A stretch of 64,000 bases of DNA from Ga0077527 sp038106575 (GCA_038106575.1 JAYOED010000003.1:16320-80319); one strand, 5' to 3'. Counted from the first letter of the stretch, positions 43,458 through 52,943 are shown. Translations and numbers: made by a program. The notes: a model not told the origin generated them from the sequence alone.

Positions 43458-44321
43458 TCAGGCCGCTTTCTGCAGGGCACGAAGCTGCTTGGCGATAAAG
43501 GCCATAACCACCTGGTGCGAACGATCGGCGTCCGGGCCTGGAACTGCCGTCCATTCGTGTTCGCAGCCTGCGAAAATTTCGAGCTGGCAGTCGCCACCGG
43601 CTGCGCGGTAGGTCGCAGTGAATTTTTCCTGGATCGGCGGAATCACGTTGTCGTCCTCGCCGCCCTGCATGATCAGCAGTGGCGGCAGGACGACCTTTTC
43701 CTTGCGCTCGAGGATTTCCTGCGGGTTGCCCTCGTGGATCGAGTCGGCGGGCGCGAAAAAGGTGTCGGATTTTTTCATCATTTCCTTGTTACCCATGCGC
43801 TCGGCCTGTGCGCGACGCGCAACCGGGTCGCTGATCGGAGAACGCGTGGCGACGTAGGCGACACTGGCATCCAGCTGCGGCGCTTCGGGCAGCGGGATTT
43901 TGCCGTAGCGTACGTCACGCGGGCGCATGCCAAGCAGTTCGGCAACATGGCCGCCGCTGGAACTGCCGAGAACGCCCAGCGTGGCGACATCACCGTTCCA
44001 TTCTTTGGCGTTGTGCTTGACCCAGCGGATGGCGTAATGCGCATCCTGTAAGCATGCAGGATAGGGTGCTTCGTCGGAAAGCCGCAGATCGGGCGAGATT
44101 ACCAGCATGCCTGCTGCGGCAATGGCGCGCGCCATCGGTTCGTTAGCATAACGGTCCTTGCGCGACCATGCACCGCCGTGCAGATCGACTAGTACCGGAA
44201 ACGGGCCCAAGCCCTGTGGCTGGTAGATGCGCGCGATCAGTTTGCGTTTGCCGGTATTCCGGTATTCGGTTTCGATCACCTTGACAGCTAACAGGTTTGC
44301 GGGATTATAGGCGAGCGTCAT
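43458..44321 (-). CDS. Alpha/beta hydrolase (esterase/lipase HSL-like)
   Basis: The 287-residue enzyme starts at ATG 44321 (GGAGG nine bases before; an ATG at 44336 is in frame but does not fit the site). It shows the oxyanion block VLVDLHGGAWSRKDRYANE, the nucleophile elbow LGVLGSSSGGHVAEL (Ser), Asp in IMQGGEDDNVIPPI and His in FAGCEHEWTAVPG. This is the carboxylesterase / HSL family acting on short-chain esters. A terminator follows. Confidence 0.88.
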   Translation of the reverse strand: MTLAYNPANLLAVKVIETEYRNTGKRKLIARIYQPQGLGPFPVLVDLHGGAWSRKDRYANEPMARAIAAAGMLVISPDLRLSDEAPYPACLQDAHYAIRWVKHNAKEWNGDVATLGVLGSSSGGHVAELLGMRPRDVRYGKIPLPEAPQLDASVAYVATRSPISDPVARRAQAERMGNKEMMKKSDTFFAPADSIHEGNPQEILERKEKVVLPPLLIMQGGEDDNVIPPIQEKFTATYRAAGGDCQLEIFAGCEHEWTAVPGPDADRSHQVVMAFIAKQLRALQKAA

Positions 44322-44429
44322 TGCGGATTCCTCCATGCGGGTGCTGCCGGTAAATGCAATATCATAGCTTTCCCGCGCCGGTTTCCGTAACCTGGTATTT
44401 CCTCAAGCCCACATTGAATGGAGAACGAC

Positions 44430-44732
44430 ATGCTTTGGGCCATTTCCTGCGCCGACAAACCGAATACTGCAGCCATTCGCGACTCGGTACTGCAACCACA
44501 TCGCGATTACCTCGGCAGCCAGAAGGGGATATTGGTGCTTGCGGGGGCAACACAGAACGATGAGGGCACGGCTGCGATCGGCAGCCTGTTCATCGTCAAC
44601 GTCAACAGCCGGGCCGAAGCAAAAAAATTCTCTGATGGCGACCCGTTCACGCAAAAGGGTATTTTTGCCAGCATCACGATCACCCGCATGCGCAAGGGCC
44701 AGTGGAATCCGGAGGCTGCGGCTGGAGCCTGA
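44430..44732 (+). CDS. YciI family protein
   Basis: The 100-residue protein matches the YciI family, a ferredoxin-like fold: LWAISCADKPNTAAIRDSVL, QPHRDYLGSQKGILVLAGAT, GSLFIVNVNSRAEAKKF and DGDPFTQKGIFASITI. The ATG at 44430 is preferred because GGAG stands six bases before; an in-frame ATG at 44418 lacks a site. Function in this family is largely unknown; some members dehalogenate or act on small metabolites. Confidence 0.87.
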   Translation: MLWAISCADKPNTAAIRDSVLQPHRDYLGSQKGILVLAGATQNDEGTAAIGSLFIVNVNSRAEAKKFSDGDPFTQKGIFASITITRMRKGQWNPEAAAGA

Positions 44733-44808
44733 CCAGCACAGGCACCCCGGATTTATTTTAGAGCGGACGTCGGCCGCCCGGGTGGGGCTGCAGACGGGTT
44801 AGGCACTG

Positions 44809-45777
44809 TCATCGCGGCTCGATACCGGCGGCCTTGGCCTGCTCGGCAAACCGCTTTACATCGGCACGGAACTCGCGGGCCCAAACATCGGTTGCTTCAC
44901 CGCTGGGCTCGTAGCCATTGTCGGAGAAGTGGGCGTGCACTCTCGGATTCTGCAAAGCCTTGTGTATGGCCTGCTGCAGTTTGTTGACAACGGCCTTGGG
45001 CATCTTCGCCGGACCAAACACGCCATGCCAGCCGGCGTCAGCCACATAGCCTTTCACGGTTTCGCCGACAGTCGGGATTTCCGGCATAGACGCCATGCGT
45101 TTTGCGCCGGTGAATGCGATGACGCGCAGGCGTCCAGCTTTGTGATGCGGTATGCCGACCGATGCGGCGGGCCAGTGCACCTGGACTTCTCCGCCGATGG
45201 CTGCCGCTGCAGCAGGACCACCTCCTTTGTATGGGACATGCAGCATGTCGATTTTCGCCATGCGGGCAAACAGGGAGCCGGTCAGATGCTGGCCGTTACC
45301 GACACCTGCCGTGCTGTATCGCAGGGGCGATTTTTTTGCCAACGCAATCAGGTCGGCGACCGTTTTGACCGGCAATTTGGGATTGACGGCGAGGGTGTAG
45401 CCCAGGCCCGTAGCCACTTTGGTTACTGGAGTGAAGTCGGTCACGATATTGAAGGGCATCTTTTTGCGGATGGCCGGGTTGACCGCGAACGAGAACGACG
45501 TGTTGAGGATGGTGTAGCCGTCGGGCGTCGCATTCTTTACGACATCGGCGCCGATAAGACCGTTAGCCCCGCCACGATTGTCGATCACAAAGTTGGTGCC
45601 TATGTGTTGCTCGGCTTCGCGATAGAGCACGCGGCCGAACACATCGACATTGCCGCCGGGTGGAAAGGGCACGATCAGGCGGATCGGGCGTGAAGGGTAA
45701 TGCTGGGCGACTGCGTTACCCACAAACGCAGTGGCAAGCAGCCCCAGAATTACCAGCATGGTGCGTTGCATTGTCAT
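44809..45777 (-). CDS. Bug/TctC family solute receptor
   Basis: The 322-residue periplasmic receptor has a signal peptide (hydrophobic 7-22, ending NAVAQ), then YPSRPIRLIVPFPPGGNVD, FVIDNRGGANGLIGADVV, the block MLHVPYKGGGPAAAAAIGGE, and MPEIPTVGETVKGYVAD. Membrane subunits are not nearby. It faces the dehydrogenase gene across a 185-base divergent region. Confidence 0.92.
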   Translation of the reverse strand: MTMQRTMLVILGLLATAFVGNAVAQHYPSRPIRLIVPFPPGGNVDVFGRVLYREAEQHIGTNFVIDNRGGANGLIGADVVKNATPDGYTILNTSFSFAVNPAIRKKMPFNIVTDFTPVTKVATGLGYTLAVNPKLPVKTVADLIALAKKSPLRYSTAGVGNGQHLTGSLFARMAKIDMLHVPYKGGGPAAAAAIGGEVQVHWPAASVGIPHHKAGRLRVIAFTGAKRMASMPEIPTVGETVKGYVADAGWHGVFGPAKMPKAVVNKLQQAIHKALQNPRVHAHFSDNGYEPSGEATDVWAREFRADVKRFAEQAKAAGIEPR

Positions 45778-45962
45778 GGCCTCCTGTGTGCTTATACGAT
45801 GTTGTCGCGTGCGGATTTTTCGTTAGCATCTTCGACTCCTGCATTCTAGTGGTGCCTGATACAGCAAGGAAACCCTTTTTCGCGATTATTTGGACTTCTC
45901 TGCCCGTTGGAGGACGTTTAAAGCGGAAATTAACGGCAGGAATGGGATAATTCGCGCGAATC

Positions 45963-46961
45963 ATGCGTAGGAAAGAAGAATTGATAAAGCCGAAAGTGCT
46001 GGTGACCGCGTCAACGGTATCCGATCTCGCGCAGGGTTTGTTGCGCGATGGCGGTACCGAGCTGGTGTTCATGCCGGGAAAGATTGACGAAGACGCGCTG
46101 ATTGAAGCGTTCGCGCGCGAACCGATCAGCGCCATACTGCTGCGCGGATCGCCGCCCTTGAATGAACGTGTGCTTGGAGCCGCCCCTGATCTCAGAATCA
46201 TCGCCAAGCACGGGGCGGGGGTTGATTCGGTGGATATCGGCGCGGCGTCCCGGCGCGGTATCGCGGTGATGGTCGCAAACGGTGCCAATGCCGATGCGGT
46301 GGCCGAACATGCGCTGGCGCTGATGTTGTCGCTGTCGCGGGAACTGCCGTACTACGGCCGTGTGACGCGCAGCGGCGCCTGGAGAGATCTGAACCGGTTC
46401 ACGCGCGATTTTTCCGAGCGCATGGTCGGCATCGTCGGATACGGGCAGATCGGAGAACGCACTGCGCGACTGGCACTAGCCTGCGGCGCCCGAGTCACAG
46501 TCCACAGCCGCACCGCGATTGTTCCTCCGCAGGGCATGACTTATGAACCAGCGCTGGACCGGCTTCTGGAAACGGCGGACATCATTAGTTTGCATTGTCC
46601 GCTGACTGAGGCGACGCGCGGGCTGATCGGTGCGGTACAACTGTCGCGCATGAAACCGGATGCGCTTCTTATCAACACATCGCGCGGTCCGGTTGTTGAC
46701 GAACCCGCATTGGTGGCCGCGTTGCGTGACGGCAAGCTCGGCGGGGCAGGGCTTGATACGTTTGCAGCCGAGCCTCCGGATGTTGCTAATTCCCTGTTCA
46801 AGTTGCCCAACGTGATTGTCACTCCCCACATCGCTGCCGCGACGACAGGGGCAATGGTCCGTATGGGGACCATCGCCGCCAACAACATCCTCTGCTGGTT
46901 GCGCGGTGAGGTGTACGACGCACGCAATTTTCTGAATGCCGAAATCACCCGCAAAGCCTGA
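45963..46961 (+). CDS. D-2-hydroxyacid dehydrogenase family protein
   Basis: This 332-residue NAD-dependent oxidoreductase of the phosphoglycerate-dehydrogenase type has the substrate Arg/domain block RIIAKHGAGVDSVDIGAAS, the Rossmann motif MVGIVGYGQIGERTARLAL, LINTSRGPVVDEPALVAAL with active-site Arg, the Glu in DTFAAEPPD and the catalytic His in VIVTPHIAAATTGAM. It oxidises a D-2-hydroxy acid or reduces a 2-keto acid. No ACT domain, so probably not SerA proper. Confidence 0.9.
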   Translation: MRRKEELIKPKVLVTASTVSDLAQGLLRDGGTELVFMPGKIDEDALIEAFAREPISAILLRGSPPLNERVLGAAPDLRIIAKHGAGVDSVDIGAASRRGIAVMVANGANADAVAEHALALMLSLSRELPYYGRVTRSGAWRDLNRFTRDFSERMVGIVGYGQIGERTARLALACGARVTVHSRTAIVPPQGMTYEPALDRLLETADIISLHCPLTEATRGLIGAVQLSRMKPDALLINTSRGPVVDEPALVAALRDGKLGGAGLDTFAAEPPDVANSLFKLPNVIVTPHIAAATTGAMVRMGTIAANNILCWLRGEVYDARNFLNAEITRKA

Positions 46962-47118
46962 GATAAAAGTCACGCTTACAAATTCTTACATGCCTGATTG
47001 TGAGGAATTTAACGGATTGAACCTTGGCATTCCTTTGCGATCCAATCCATCATTGCCTGTTACCGGCGCATCAGCGCTGACAGGCTGATGCCATAAACTA
47101 GAAAACGAGATGACCAGA

Positions 47119-47592
47119 ATGAAAAAAACTGAAAACCCTGGGTCGCGGCATTGCGCTCGCGGTAAGCGGTCTGCTGTTGGGGATTCCAGCTCACGCCGAC
47201 AAGCCATCCTAAGCGGGTGGCGGCAAGGGAAAATCCTATGAGAGTCTCAAACGCGGGCATGAGTCCTGTTCGGGCAGCGGCAAGTATTTCGATGACCGCC
47301 TGCACCGGGTCGTACGCGATTACTGCGTCAAGGAACATCGCAGTGGCCAGTGTCCTCCGGGAATGGCGAAAAAGAACAACGGCTTCATGCCACCGGGGCA
47401 AGAGAAAAAATGGAGCACCGGCAGGCCGTTGCCGCGCGACGTGACCTATTACGATCTGCCACCCAGGCTGGTGGTGGAGCTTGGTGTCCCGCGCGCTGGA
47501 TATAAATTCGAGCGCGTGGCCCCCGACATACTGTTATTGCTGTTGGCACGGGTGTGATAGTGGATGCTATTGATGATCTGGAGCGACTCTAA
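47119..47592 (+). pseudogene. Decayed CigR/RcnB-like exported protein gene
   Basis: Three lesions break one protein. After ATG 47119 a run of seven As puts the frame off by one; in the second frame a signal peptide follows (KTLGRGIALAVSGLLLGIPA, then HA). Next is a TAA where the mature part begins (KPS-stop-AGGGKGKSYE). The protein then reads DYCVKEHRSGQCPPGMAKKN, FMPPGQEKKWSTGRPLPRDV and YYDLPPRLVVELGVP to VAPDILL, where one missing base shifts to IAVGTGVIVDAIDDLERL. This C-terminus is the CigR/RcnB-like envelope-protein signature. The 755-base gap around it holds nothing else. Confidence 0.75.
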
Positions 47593-47716
47593 TCATACGC
47601 AGATCATCCGCAGATCCGGGACGCGGGACGCGATGCGGCCCCTTTTTTTACTGCCCGATGGCAGCAAAGCGTGATACAACTTCAGGCGTTGATCGGGTCG
47701 CAAATGCGGAGCATTC

Positions 47717-48511
47717 ATGAAACTTGGATTGGAGGGAAGGCTGGCGCTGGTCACGGGCTCGACCCAGGGCATAGGTCGGGCGATCGCGCAGGAGCTGATT
47801 GAAGAGGGAGCGCGGGTCATTGTCAACGGCCGCGATCGGCGCAGGCTCGATGCCGTTGTCCGTGCGCTTGCAGAGAAGGGCGAAGCGCATGGAGTCGCAG
47901 CCGATCTGGCTACTGCTGAAGGCGCGCAAAAGGTGATCGATGCCGCGGCGCGCATCGGCGCGGTGGATATCTTAGTCAACAACGTTGGTTATTTCGAAGT
48001 GAAGCCGTTTACCGAGATTTCCGACTGCGACTGGACGGAAATGTTCGAGCTGAACGTAATGAGCGGCGTCCGCCTGACCCGAGCACTGTTCGGCGGCATG
48101 CTCGCGCGCAACTGGGGCCGTGTGGTCTTCATTGCCAGTGAGCAGAGTGTCAAACCCCATCCCGAGATGCTGCATTACGCAATGACCAAGACCGCGCAGG
48201 TGTCGCTGGCGCGAGGGTTGGCGGAAAATACGCGCGGCACCAGCGTCACGGTAAACAGCGTGCTGGTGGCGCCGACCTGGTCTGAAGGCGTGGAAACTTT
48301 TCTTGCGAAAATCGCATCTGACGAAGGCAAGACAGTGGAAGAGATGCGTACCGCCTATTTCGAGGGCCCCGGACTGTCGTCCTTGCTGCAGCGCTGGGCT
48401 ACGCCGGAGGAAATTGCGGCGCAGGTGGTGTTTCTGTGTTCGCCGCGGGCAGCAGCGATCAACGGCGCAGCGCAAAGGGTGGAAGGCGGGATCGTCAGAT
48501 CCCTCTTTTGA
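47717..48511 (+). CDS. SDR family oxidoreductase
   Basis: The 264-residue short-chain dehydrogenase/reductase has the cofactor motif ALVTGSTQGIGRAIAQEL, DILVNNVGYFEVKPF (NNxG), the catalytic Ser in VFIASEQSVKP and Tyr-x-x-x-Lys in HYAMTKTAQVSLARGLA, then TVNSVLVAPTWS. GGAG precedes the ATG. The substrate is unknown. A pirin gene follows 32 bases on. Confidence 0.9.
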   Translation: MKLGLEGRLALVTGSTQGIGRAIAQELIEEGARVIVNGRDRRRLDAVVRALAEKGEAHGVAADLATAEGAQKVIDAAARIGAVDILVNNVGYFEVKPFTEISDCDWTEMFELNVMSGVRLTRALFGGMLARNWGRVVFIASEQSVKPHPEMLHYAMTKTAQVSLARGLAENTRGTSVTVNSVLVAPTWSEGVETFLAKIASDEGKTVEEMRTAYFEGPGLSSLLQRWATPEEIAAQVVFLCSPRAAAINGAAQRVEGGIVRSLF

Positions 48512-48543
48512 GCTATTTTAAATACCTGATTTAATTTATAAAT

Positions 48544-49404
48544 ATGGGCACGAGAGCTTTGCGGCAGGTGATCCAGGCACAGGAAACTTCCGATGGTGCC
48601 GGCGTCAAACTGCGACGCAGTATCGGTCAGTCTCAACAGGCGCGGCTCGATCCGTTCCTGATGCTCGATGAATTCGGCACCGATAATCCTGACGATTACA
48701 TCGCCGGATTTCCCGATCACCCGCACCGGGGATTCGAGACCGTGACTTACATGCTCGACGGCCACATGCTGCATCAAGATCATATGGGTAACCGCGGCGA
48801 CCTGCGCAGCGGCGACGTGCAGTGGATGACGGCCGGTCGCGGCATCATCCATTCCGAAATGCCCCAGCAACTGGAAGGCCGCATGCGCGGATTTCAGCTG
48901 TGGATCAATCTGCCGGCTGCAGAAAAAATGAAACCTGCAGCCTATCGCGACATTCCCGCGGCGCAGATTCCCGCCGTAGAGCTTGAAGGTGGCGGTCGCA
49001 TCAAGGTAATTGCCGGGGCGCTTAAAATCGCGGGTAGGGTGACATCAGGGCCGATACAGGGTCCTAGCACCGAACCGCTCTACTTCGATGTCGAACTCAT
49101 GCCGGGACAGGCATTCAGCCACCGGCTGCCTACCGGTCACAACGCATTTGTCTATGTCTACGAAGGCGGTGTCAGCGTCGGCGAACCGCCGCGTGAGTTG
49201 TCGGGGCGCAGTGCGGGGATATTGTCTGAGGGTGAAGGGATTGCCGTAACGGCCGGCGACAGGGGCGGCCGATTTATCCTGCTTGCCGGCAAACCTTTGC
49301 GTGAGCCAGTAGTGCAGTATGGTCCGTTCGTTATGAATACCCGCAAGGAAATCGAGCAGGCGATCAGCGATTACCAGAATGGCAGACTGGCGGCACCGGC
49401 GTAG
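48544..49404 (+). CDS. Pirin family protein
   Basis: This 286-residue bicupin protein has the pirin iron site in FPDHPHRGFETVTYMLDG (two His), QDHMGNRGDLRSGDVQWMTA and RGIIHSEMPQ, followed by the second cupin with LMPGQAFSHRLPTGHNAFVY. Pirins act as quercetinases or redox sensors, or have unknown roles. The ATG at 48544 lacks a clear ribosome site, so coupling with the SDR gene is possible. Confidence 0.9.
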   Translation: MGTRALRQVIQAQETSDGAGVKLRRSIGQSQQARLDPFLMLDEFGTDNPDDYIAGFPDHPHRGFETVTYMLDGHMLHQDHMGNRGDLRSGDVQWMTAGRGIIHSEMPQQLEGRMRGFQLWINLPAAEKMKPAAYRDIPAAQIPAVELEGGGRIKVIAGALKIAGRVTSGPIQGPSTEPLYFDVELMPGQAFSHRLPTGHNAFVYVYEGGVSVGEPPRELSGRSAGILSEGEGIAVTAGDRGGRFILLAGKPLREPVVQYGPFVMNTRKEIEQAISDYQNGRLAAPA

Positions 49405-49422
49405 GCCGGGCCGCCGATAGGG

Positions 49423-50397
49423 TTACTGCGCCTTGATGCCTGCCACCTGCGCTGCTTTTCTGTAGCGCGCGATTTCCCGCGGAAGCAGCGTGGCCAGTTG
49501 CGCCGGAGGCACGCTCCACGGCACGGCACCCTGAACGTCGAGAAACTTTTTCATGTCTGCACTAGCGACGATCTTGTTGATTGATGCGGTGATGAAGTCT
49601 CTGCGGTCGGCGGGTAGGCCGGCCGGGGCAAACACCCCCCACCACAATTGATACTCGTATCCAGGAGCGCCTTGCGAGGCGATTGTCGGCAGGTCCGGAA
49701 ACAGCGGTGATTTCTCGAGACTGGTGACGCCGAGGATGCGCACGCGTTTGCCCTGGGTCACTGGCAGTAGCGCTGAAGAACTCGAAATCAGAATTTCGAT
49801 TTCACCGGAAGCCACGGCAGTGACCGCCAGCGAGATGCCTTTGTACGGCACGTGAACCATCTTGATCCCGGCAGCAGCGGCGAACAGCGCACCGGAGAAA
49901 TGATTGTTGCCACCGGTACCTGACGATCCATAGTTGAACTTACCCGGATTCTTCTTGGCCAGCGCAATTAGTTCCTTGATGTTTTTCACCGGCACTGAAG
50001 GATGTACTGCTACTAACATTGGCGCACGCGCGATCGTGCCCACGGCGACAATGGCCGTCTCGGGATTGAATGGCAGTTTTGACCGGGTCGCTGCAGTCGC
50101 AGGGTATGACGACGTATGGCCCAGCAGGGTATAGCCGTCCGGTTCGGCCTTGGTGACGATTTCCGTGCCGATCATACCGCTGGCGCCGGGCCGGTTATCG
50201 ACTACGATGTTTTTGCCCCATGCGGCGGACAGGCGCTGCGCGATGGCGCGGCTCATTGCATCGGCCGAGCCGCCCGCAGTGTAGGGCACGATCATCTGCA
50301 GGTTTTTCGACGGGAAGCCCTGTGCAATGGCGCCGGGTGTTGCAGCCAGCAGCGCAGCCAGCAGCGCGGTAGTCAATGTTGGCTTGAGAGGGTTCAT
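49423..50397 (-). CDS. Bug/TctC family solute receptor
   Basis: The start at 50397 is chosen because AAGGAA lies before it and the signal peptide begins there (PLKPTLTTALLAALLAATPG, ending AIAQG). The 324-residue receptor continues FPSKNLQMIVPYTAGGSADA, VVDNRPGASGMIGTEIV and MVHVPYKGISLAVTAVASGE, with IASQGAPGYEYQLWW. Family block PFPPGG reads PYTAGG. An in-frame extension to 50520 is judged non-coding. No membrane partner genes nearby. Confidence 0.92.
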   Translation of the reverse strand: MNPLKPTLTTALLAALLAATPGAIAQGFPSKNLQMIVPYTAGGSADAMSRAIAQRLSAAWGKNIVVDNRPGASGMIGTEIVTKAEPDGYTLLGHTSSYPATAATRSKLPFNPETAIVAVGTIARAPMLVAVHPSVPVKNIKELIALAKKNPGKFNYGSSGTGGNNHFSGALFAAAAGIKMVHVPYKGISLAVTAVASGEIEILISSSSALLPVTQGKRVRILGVTSLEKSPLFPDLPTIASQGAPGYEYQLWWGVFAPAGLPADRRDFITASINKIVASADMKKFLDVQGAVPWSVPPAQLATLLPREIARYRKAAQVAGIKAQ

Positions 50398-50437
50398 GCG
50401 GATTCCTTGTGAATATTGATATGAAGGCGGGCGTATT

Positions 50438-51274
50438 TTAATCCCACTTGGGTGCGCGCCCCACAGGGTTAGCAATGCGGCCGTCGGGTCTTGCCAGCGC
50501 ATGAATGCGGTGCATTTCATCGGCTGTCAGCGCGAAGTCGTAGACCTCAAGGTTACGGGCGATGCGTTCGGGGTTTGACGAGCGGGGAATCGGTGCGATA
50601 GCGCCTTGCTGCACGATCCAGCGCAGCGCGACCTGGGCGATGGATTTTCCGTGAACTGCAGCGATTTCAGTCAGTACCGGATCCTGAAACAGACGGCCCC
50701 GCGCCAGCGGGCAGTAGGCGGTGAAGATCAGGCCCTTGCGGCGGCAGTAGTCGAGCACTTTGGTCTGATCGAGATAAGGATGATATTCGGCCTGCAGAGT
50801 GGCCAGCGGCTCCGGGCAGACAGCCATTGCCTCTTCGAGTAGGGCAATATTGAAATTGGCGACGCCGATATGGCGTGCAAGACCGTCGCGCCGGGCCTTG
50901 GCCAGGGCGCCCATGGTTTCCTTCAGCGGCACCTTGTCCATGGTTGGCCAGTGAACATGGAGGAGGTCGACATAATCAACTTGCAGATTTCGCAGGCTTT
51001 CCTCGACAGAACGGGCAAATTCACTGGCCCTTAGGTATTCATGCGAAACCTTGGTGACCAGAAATATTTCGCTGCGTGGTATTCCAGCGGCGCGGATGCC
51101 CGCGCCCACGCCTTTTTCCGACCCGTATTTCCAGGCGGTATCGATATGGCGGTATCCCAGTTTCAGCGCGGTCGATATTAGATCGGCACAGTTGCTGAGC
51201 TGGGATGTGCCAAAGCCGATCTGCGGCATTTCGCATCCGTGGGCGTGGAGTCGGGGTGCTGCGGTGGCGGGCAA
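50438..51274 (-). CDS. Aldo/keto reductase
   Basis: This 278-residue NADPH-dependent reductase of the AKR family starts with TTG at 51274, preceded by AGGAGG at the right spacing; the in-frame ATG at 51229 would cut into the fold. It shows GFGTSQLSNCADLISTALKL, GYRHIDTAWKYGSEKGVGAG (catalytic Asp and Tyr), FLVTKVSHEYLR (Lys), LLHVHWPTMD (His) and IPRSSNPERIARNLEVYDF near the cofactor site. It reduces aldehydes or ketones to alcohols. It is followed by a VOC gene in the opposite orientation. Confidence 0.88.
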   Translation of the reverse strand: MPATAAPRLHAHGCEMPQIGFGTSQLSNCADLISTALKLGYRHIDTAWKYGSEKGVGAGIRAAGIPRSEIFLVTKVSHEYLRASEFARSVEESLRNLQVDYVDLLHVHWPTMDKVPLKETMGALAKARRDGLARHIGVANFNIALLEEAMAVCPEPLATLQAEYHPYLDQTKVLDYCRRKGLIFTAYCPLARGRLFQDPVLTEIAAVHGKSIAQVALRWIVQQGAIAPIPRSSNPERIARNLEVYDFALTADEMHRIHALARPDGRIANPVGRAPKWD

Positions 51275-51350
51275 GAGATGCCTCCTAGTCGGCCGGGAAA
51301 GAAGCAAGGGCCGTAGAATACGCGTTTTAATTTCAGAGTACAGGACATCG

Positions 51351-51770
51351 ATGAGCCAGCCCCCATTCCATCTCGCCTTTCCCGTAGATGATCTGGCCAA
51401 GGCCCGCGAATTTTATGGTGGGTTACTGGGTTGTCCCGAGGGGCGGTCTTCCCCCGATTGGGTGGATTTCAATTTCTATGGTCACCAGATTGTCGCCCAT
51501 CTAGCCCCTGCCGAGGTCGGACATCGTGGTTCCAGCCAAGTCGATGGCGACAATGTGCCCGTGCGTCATTTTGGGGCAGTTCTATCCATGGGCGAATGGC
51601 AGGCTCTGGCCGACAGACTGAAGCAGGCGGGAACACCGTTCGTCATCGAACCCCATATCCGCTTCAAAGGTCAGGTCGGTGAGCAGGCAACCATGTTTTT
51701 CCTGGACCCTTGCGGAAACGCTTTAGAATTCAAGGCCTTTGGCGACATCAACCAGCTTTTTGCCAAATAA
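51351..51770 (+). CDS. VOC family protein (glyoxalase/bleomycin resistance-like)
   Basis: The 139-residue protein starts at ATG 51351 (AGGA seven bases before). Blocks are HLAFPVDDLAKAREFYGGLL (first metal His), WVDFNFYGHQIVAHL, VRHFGAVLSMGEWQALADRL and MFFLDPCGNALEFKAFGD (final Glu), the layout of an extradiol or glyoxalase-like VOC enzyme. An in-frame extension starting at 51051 is not a gene. Confidence 0.87.
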   Translation: MSQPPFHLAFPVDDLAKAREFYGGLLGCPEGRSSPDWVDFNFYGHQIVAHLAPAEVGHRGSSQVDGDNVPVRHFGAVLSMGEWQALADRLKQAGTPFVIEPHIRFKGQVGEQATMFFLDPCGNALEFKAFGDINQLFAK

Positions 51771-51862
51771 GAAACAACGGTTACGGGCAGGTTGACCGCG
51801 GCAGCGGAATGTTCCTACACTCCCTTTCCCACATTCCTCAACTACCCTGTAGAAGGAGCATC

Positions 51863-52894
51863 ATGAGTTCATTTCCAAAAGTTGGCGCGCTGATTGCAGG
51901 CGCGTTGCTCTCGGTTGGTCTGACATCCTGCGGAGACAAACCCGCTCCAGCACCGACCCCAAAGACGACTCAAGCGCCAGCTCCCAAATCGGCACCTGAT
52001 GGATCAGTTAATCTGTCCATCGCCACCGGCGGTACCGGCGGCGTGTATTACCCGCTGGGCGGCGGTATGGCTAACATATTTACCAAGACCATTCCCGGAA
52101 TGACGGCTACCGCCGAAGTGACGGGCGGTTCGGTCGCCAACATGCAACTGATCGGCACCGGCAAGCCGTATATTGCACTGACCCAGGCCGATGCCGCGAA
52201 AGACGCGGTCAACGGTGAGGGAAAGTTCAAAGGCAACAAAATCCCGGTCCGCGCAATGATGATGCTCTATACCAACCTGATGCAGGCAGTGACTGTCGAA
52301 GGTACGGGCATCAACACCATCAATGACCTCAAAGGCAAGCGCGTTTCAACGGGTTCGCCGGGTAGTGCGACCGAAGTGTTCGCTTTCCGCGTGCTCGAGG
52401 CTGCCGGGCTGGATCCGAACAAGGACATCCGCAAGGAGCGGCTGGGAGCGACCGAATCGGTCAATGCGATCAAGGACAAGAAAATCGACGCTTTCTTTTT
52501 CGTCGCCGGCCTGCCAACTTCCGCAATTACCGATCTGGCATCAACGCCGGGCGTGAAGATCAAGTTCATGGATTCTTCGCACCTAGTAAAAAGCATGACC
52601 AAGAAATACGGCAACATTTATGTTGCTGACGTGATCCCGAAGGATACCTACGCTGGGATGACCAAGGACAACCAAGCATCCGCGGTAGCCAACCTGCTGG
52701 TGGCCAATGCCAACATGAGCGAGCAGACGGTGTACAACATCGTCAAGACCATTTTCGACAAGCATGCCGATCTGGTCACGGTTCACAAGGCTGCAACGGG
52801 TATTCAGATGGGTAAACAGAAACCCGATGCGTCTCCGGTGCCTTGGCATCCGGGCGCAGTGAAATACTTCAAGGAAAAAGGCCTGAAGTTTTAA
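51863..52894 (+). CDS. TAXI family TRAP transporter solute-binding lipoprotein
   Basis: The 343-residue receptor begins at ATG 51863 (AAGGAG seven bases before) with a lipoprotein signal PKVGALIAGALLSVGLTSC, lipobox LTSC, and a Pro/Ala/Lys linker. The TAXI-type domain follows: LSIATGGTGGVYYPLGGGMA, TAEVTGGSVANMQLIGTG, KGKRVSTGSPGSATEVFAF and KKIDAFFFVAGLPTSAITDL. It delivers a compound such as a C4-dicarboxylate or amino acid to the fused permease downstream. A terminator lies between the two. Confidence 0.92.
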   Translation: MSSFPKVGALIAGALLSVGLTSCGDKPAPAPTPKTTQAPAPKSAPDGSVNLSIATGGTGGVYYPLGGGMANIFTKTIPGMTATAEVTGGSVANMQLIGTGKPYIALTQADAAKDAVNGEGKFKGNKIPVRAMMMLYTNLMQAVTVEGTGINTINDLKGKRVSTGSPGSATEVFAFRVLEAAGLDPNKDIRKERLGATESVNAIKDKKIDAFFFVAGLPTSAITDLASTPGVKIKFMDSSHLVKSMTKKYGNIYVADVIPKDTYAGMTKDNQASAVANLLVANANMSEQTVYNIVKTIFDKHADLVTVHKAATGIQMGKQKPDASPVPWHPGAVKYFKEKGLKF

Positions 52895-52907
52895 TTCTGT
52901 CAGGTAA

Positions 52908-52943
52908 AAAGAACCCCGTCCGAAGCCGTGGACGGGGTTCTTT
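52908..52943 (+). terminator. Rho-independent terminator/attenuator between TAXI receptor and permease
   Basis: A 14-base-pair stem (AAAGAACCCCGTCC and complement, eight-base loop) is followed by TTTC. Placed between the receptor and permease genes, it would give more receptor than permease transcript, as is usual in such systems. Confidence 0.8.
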
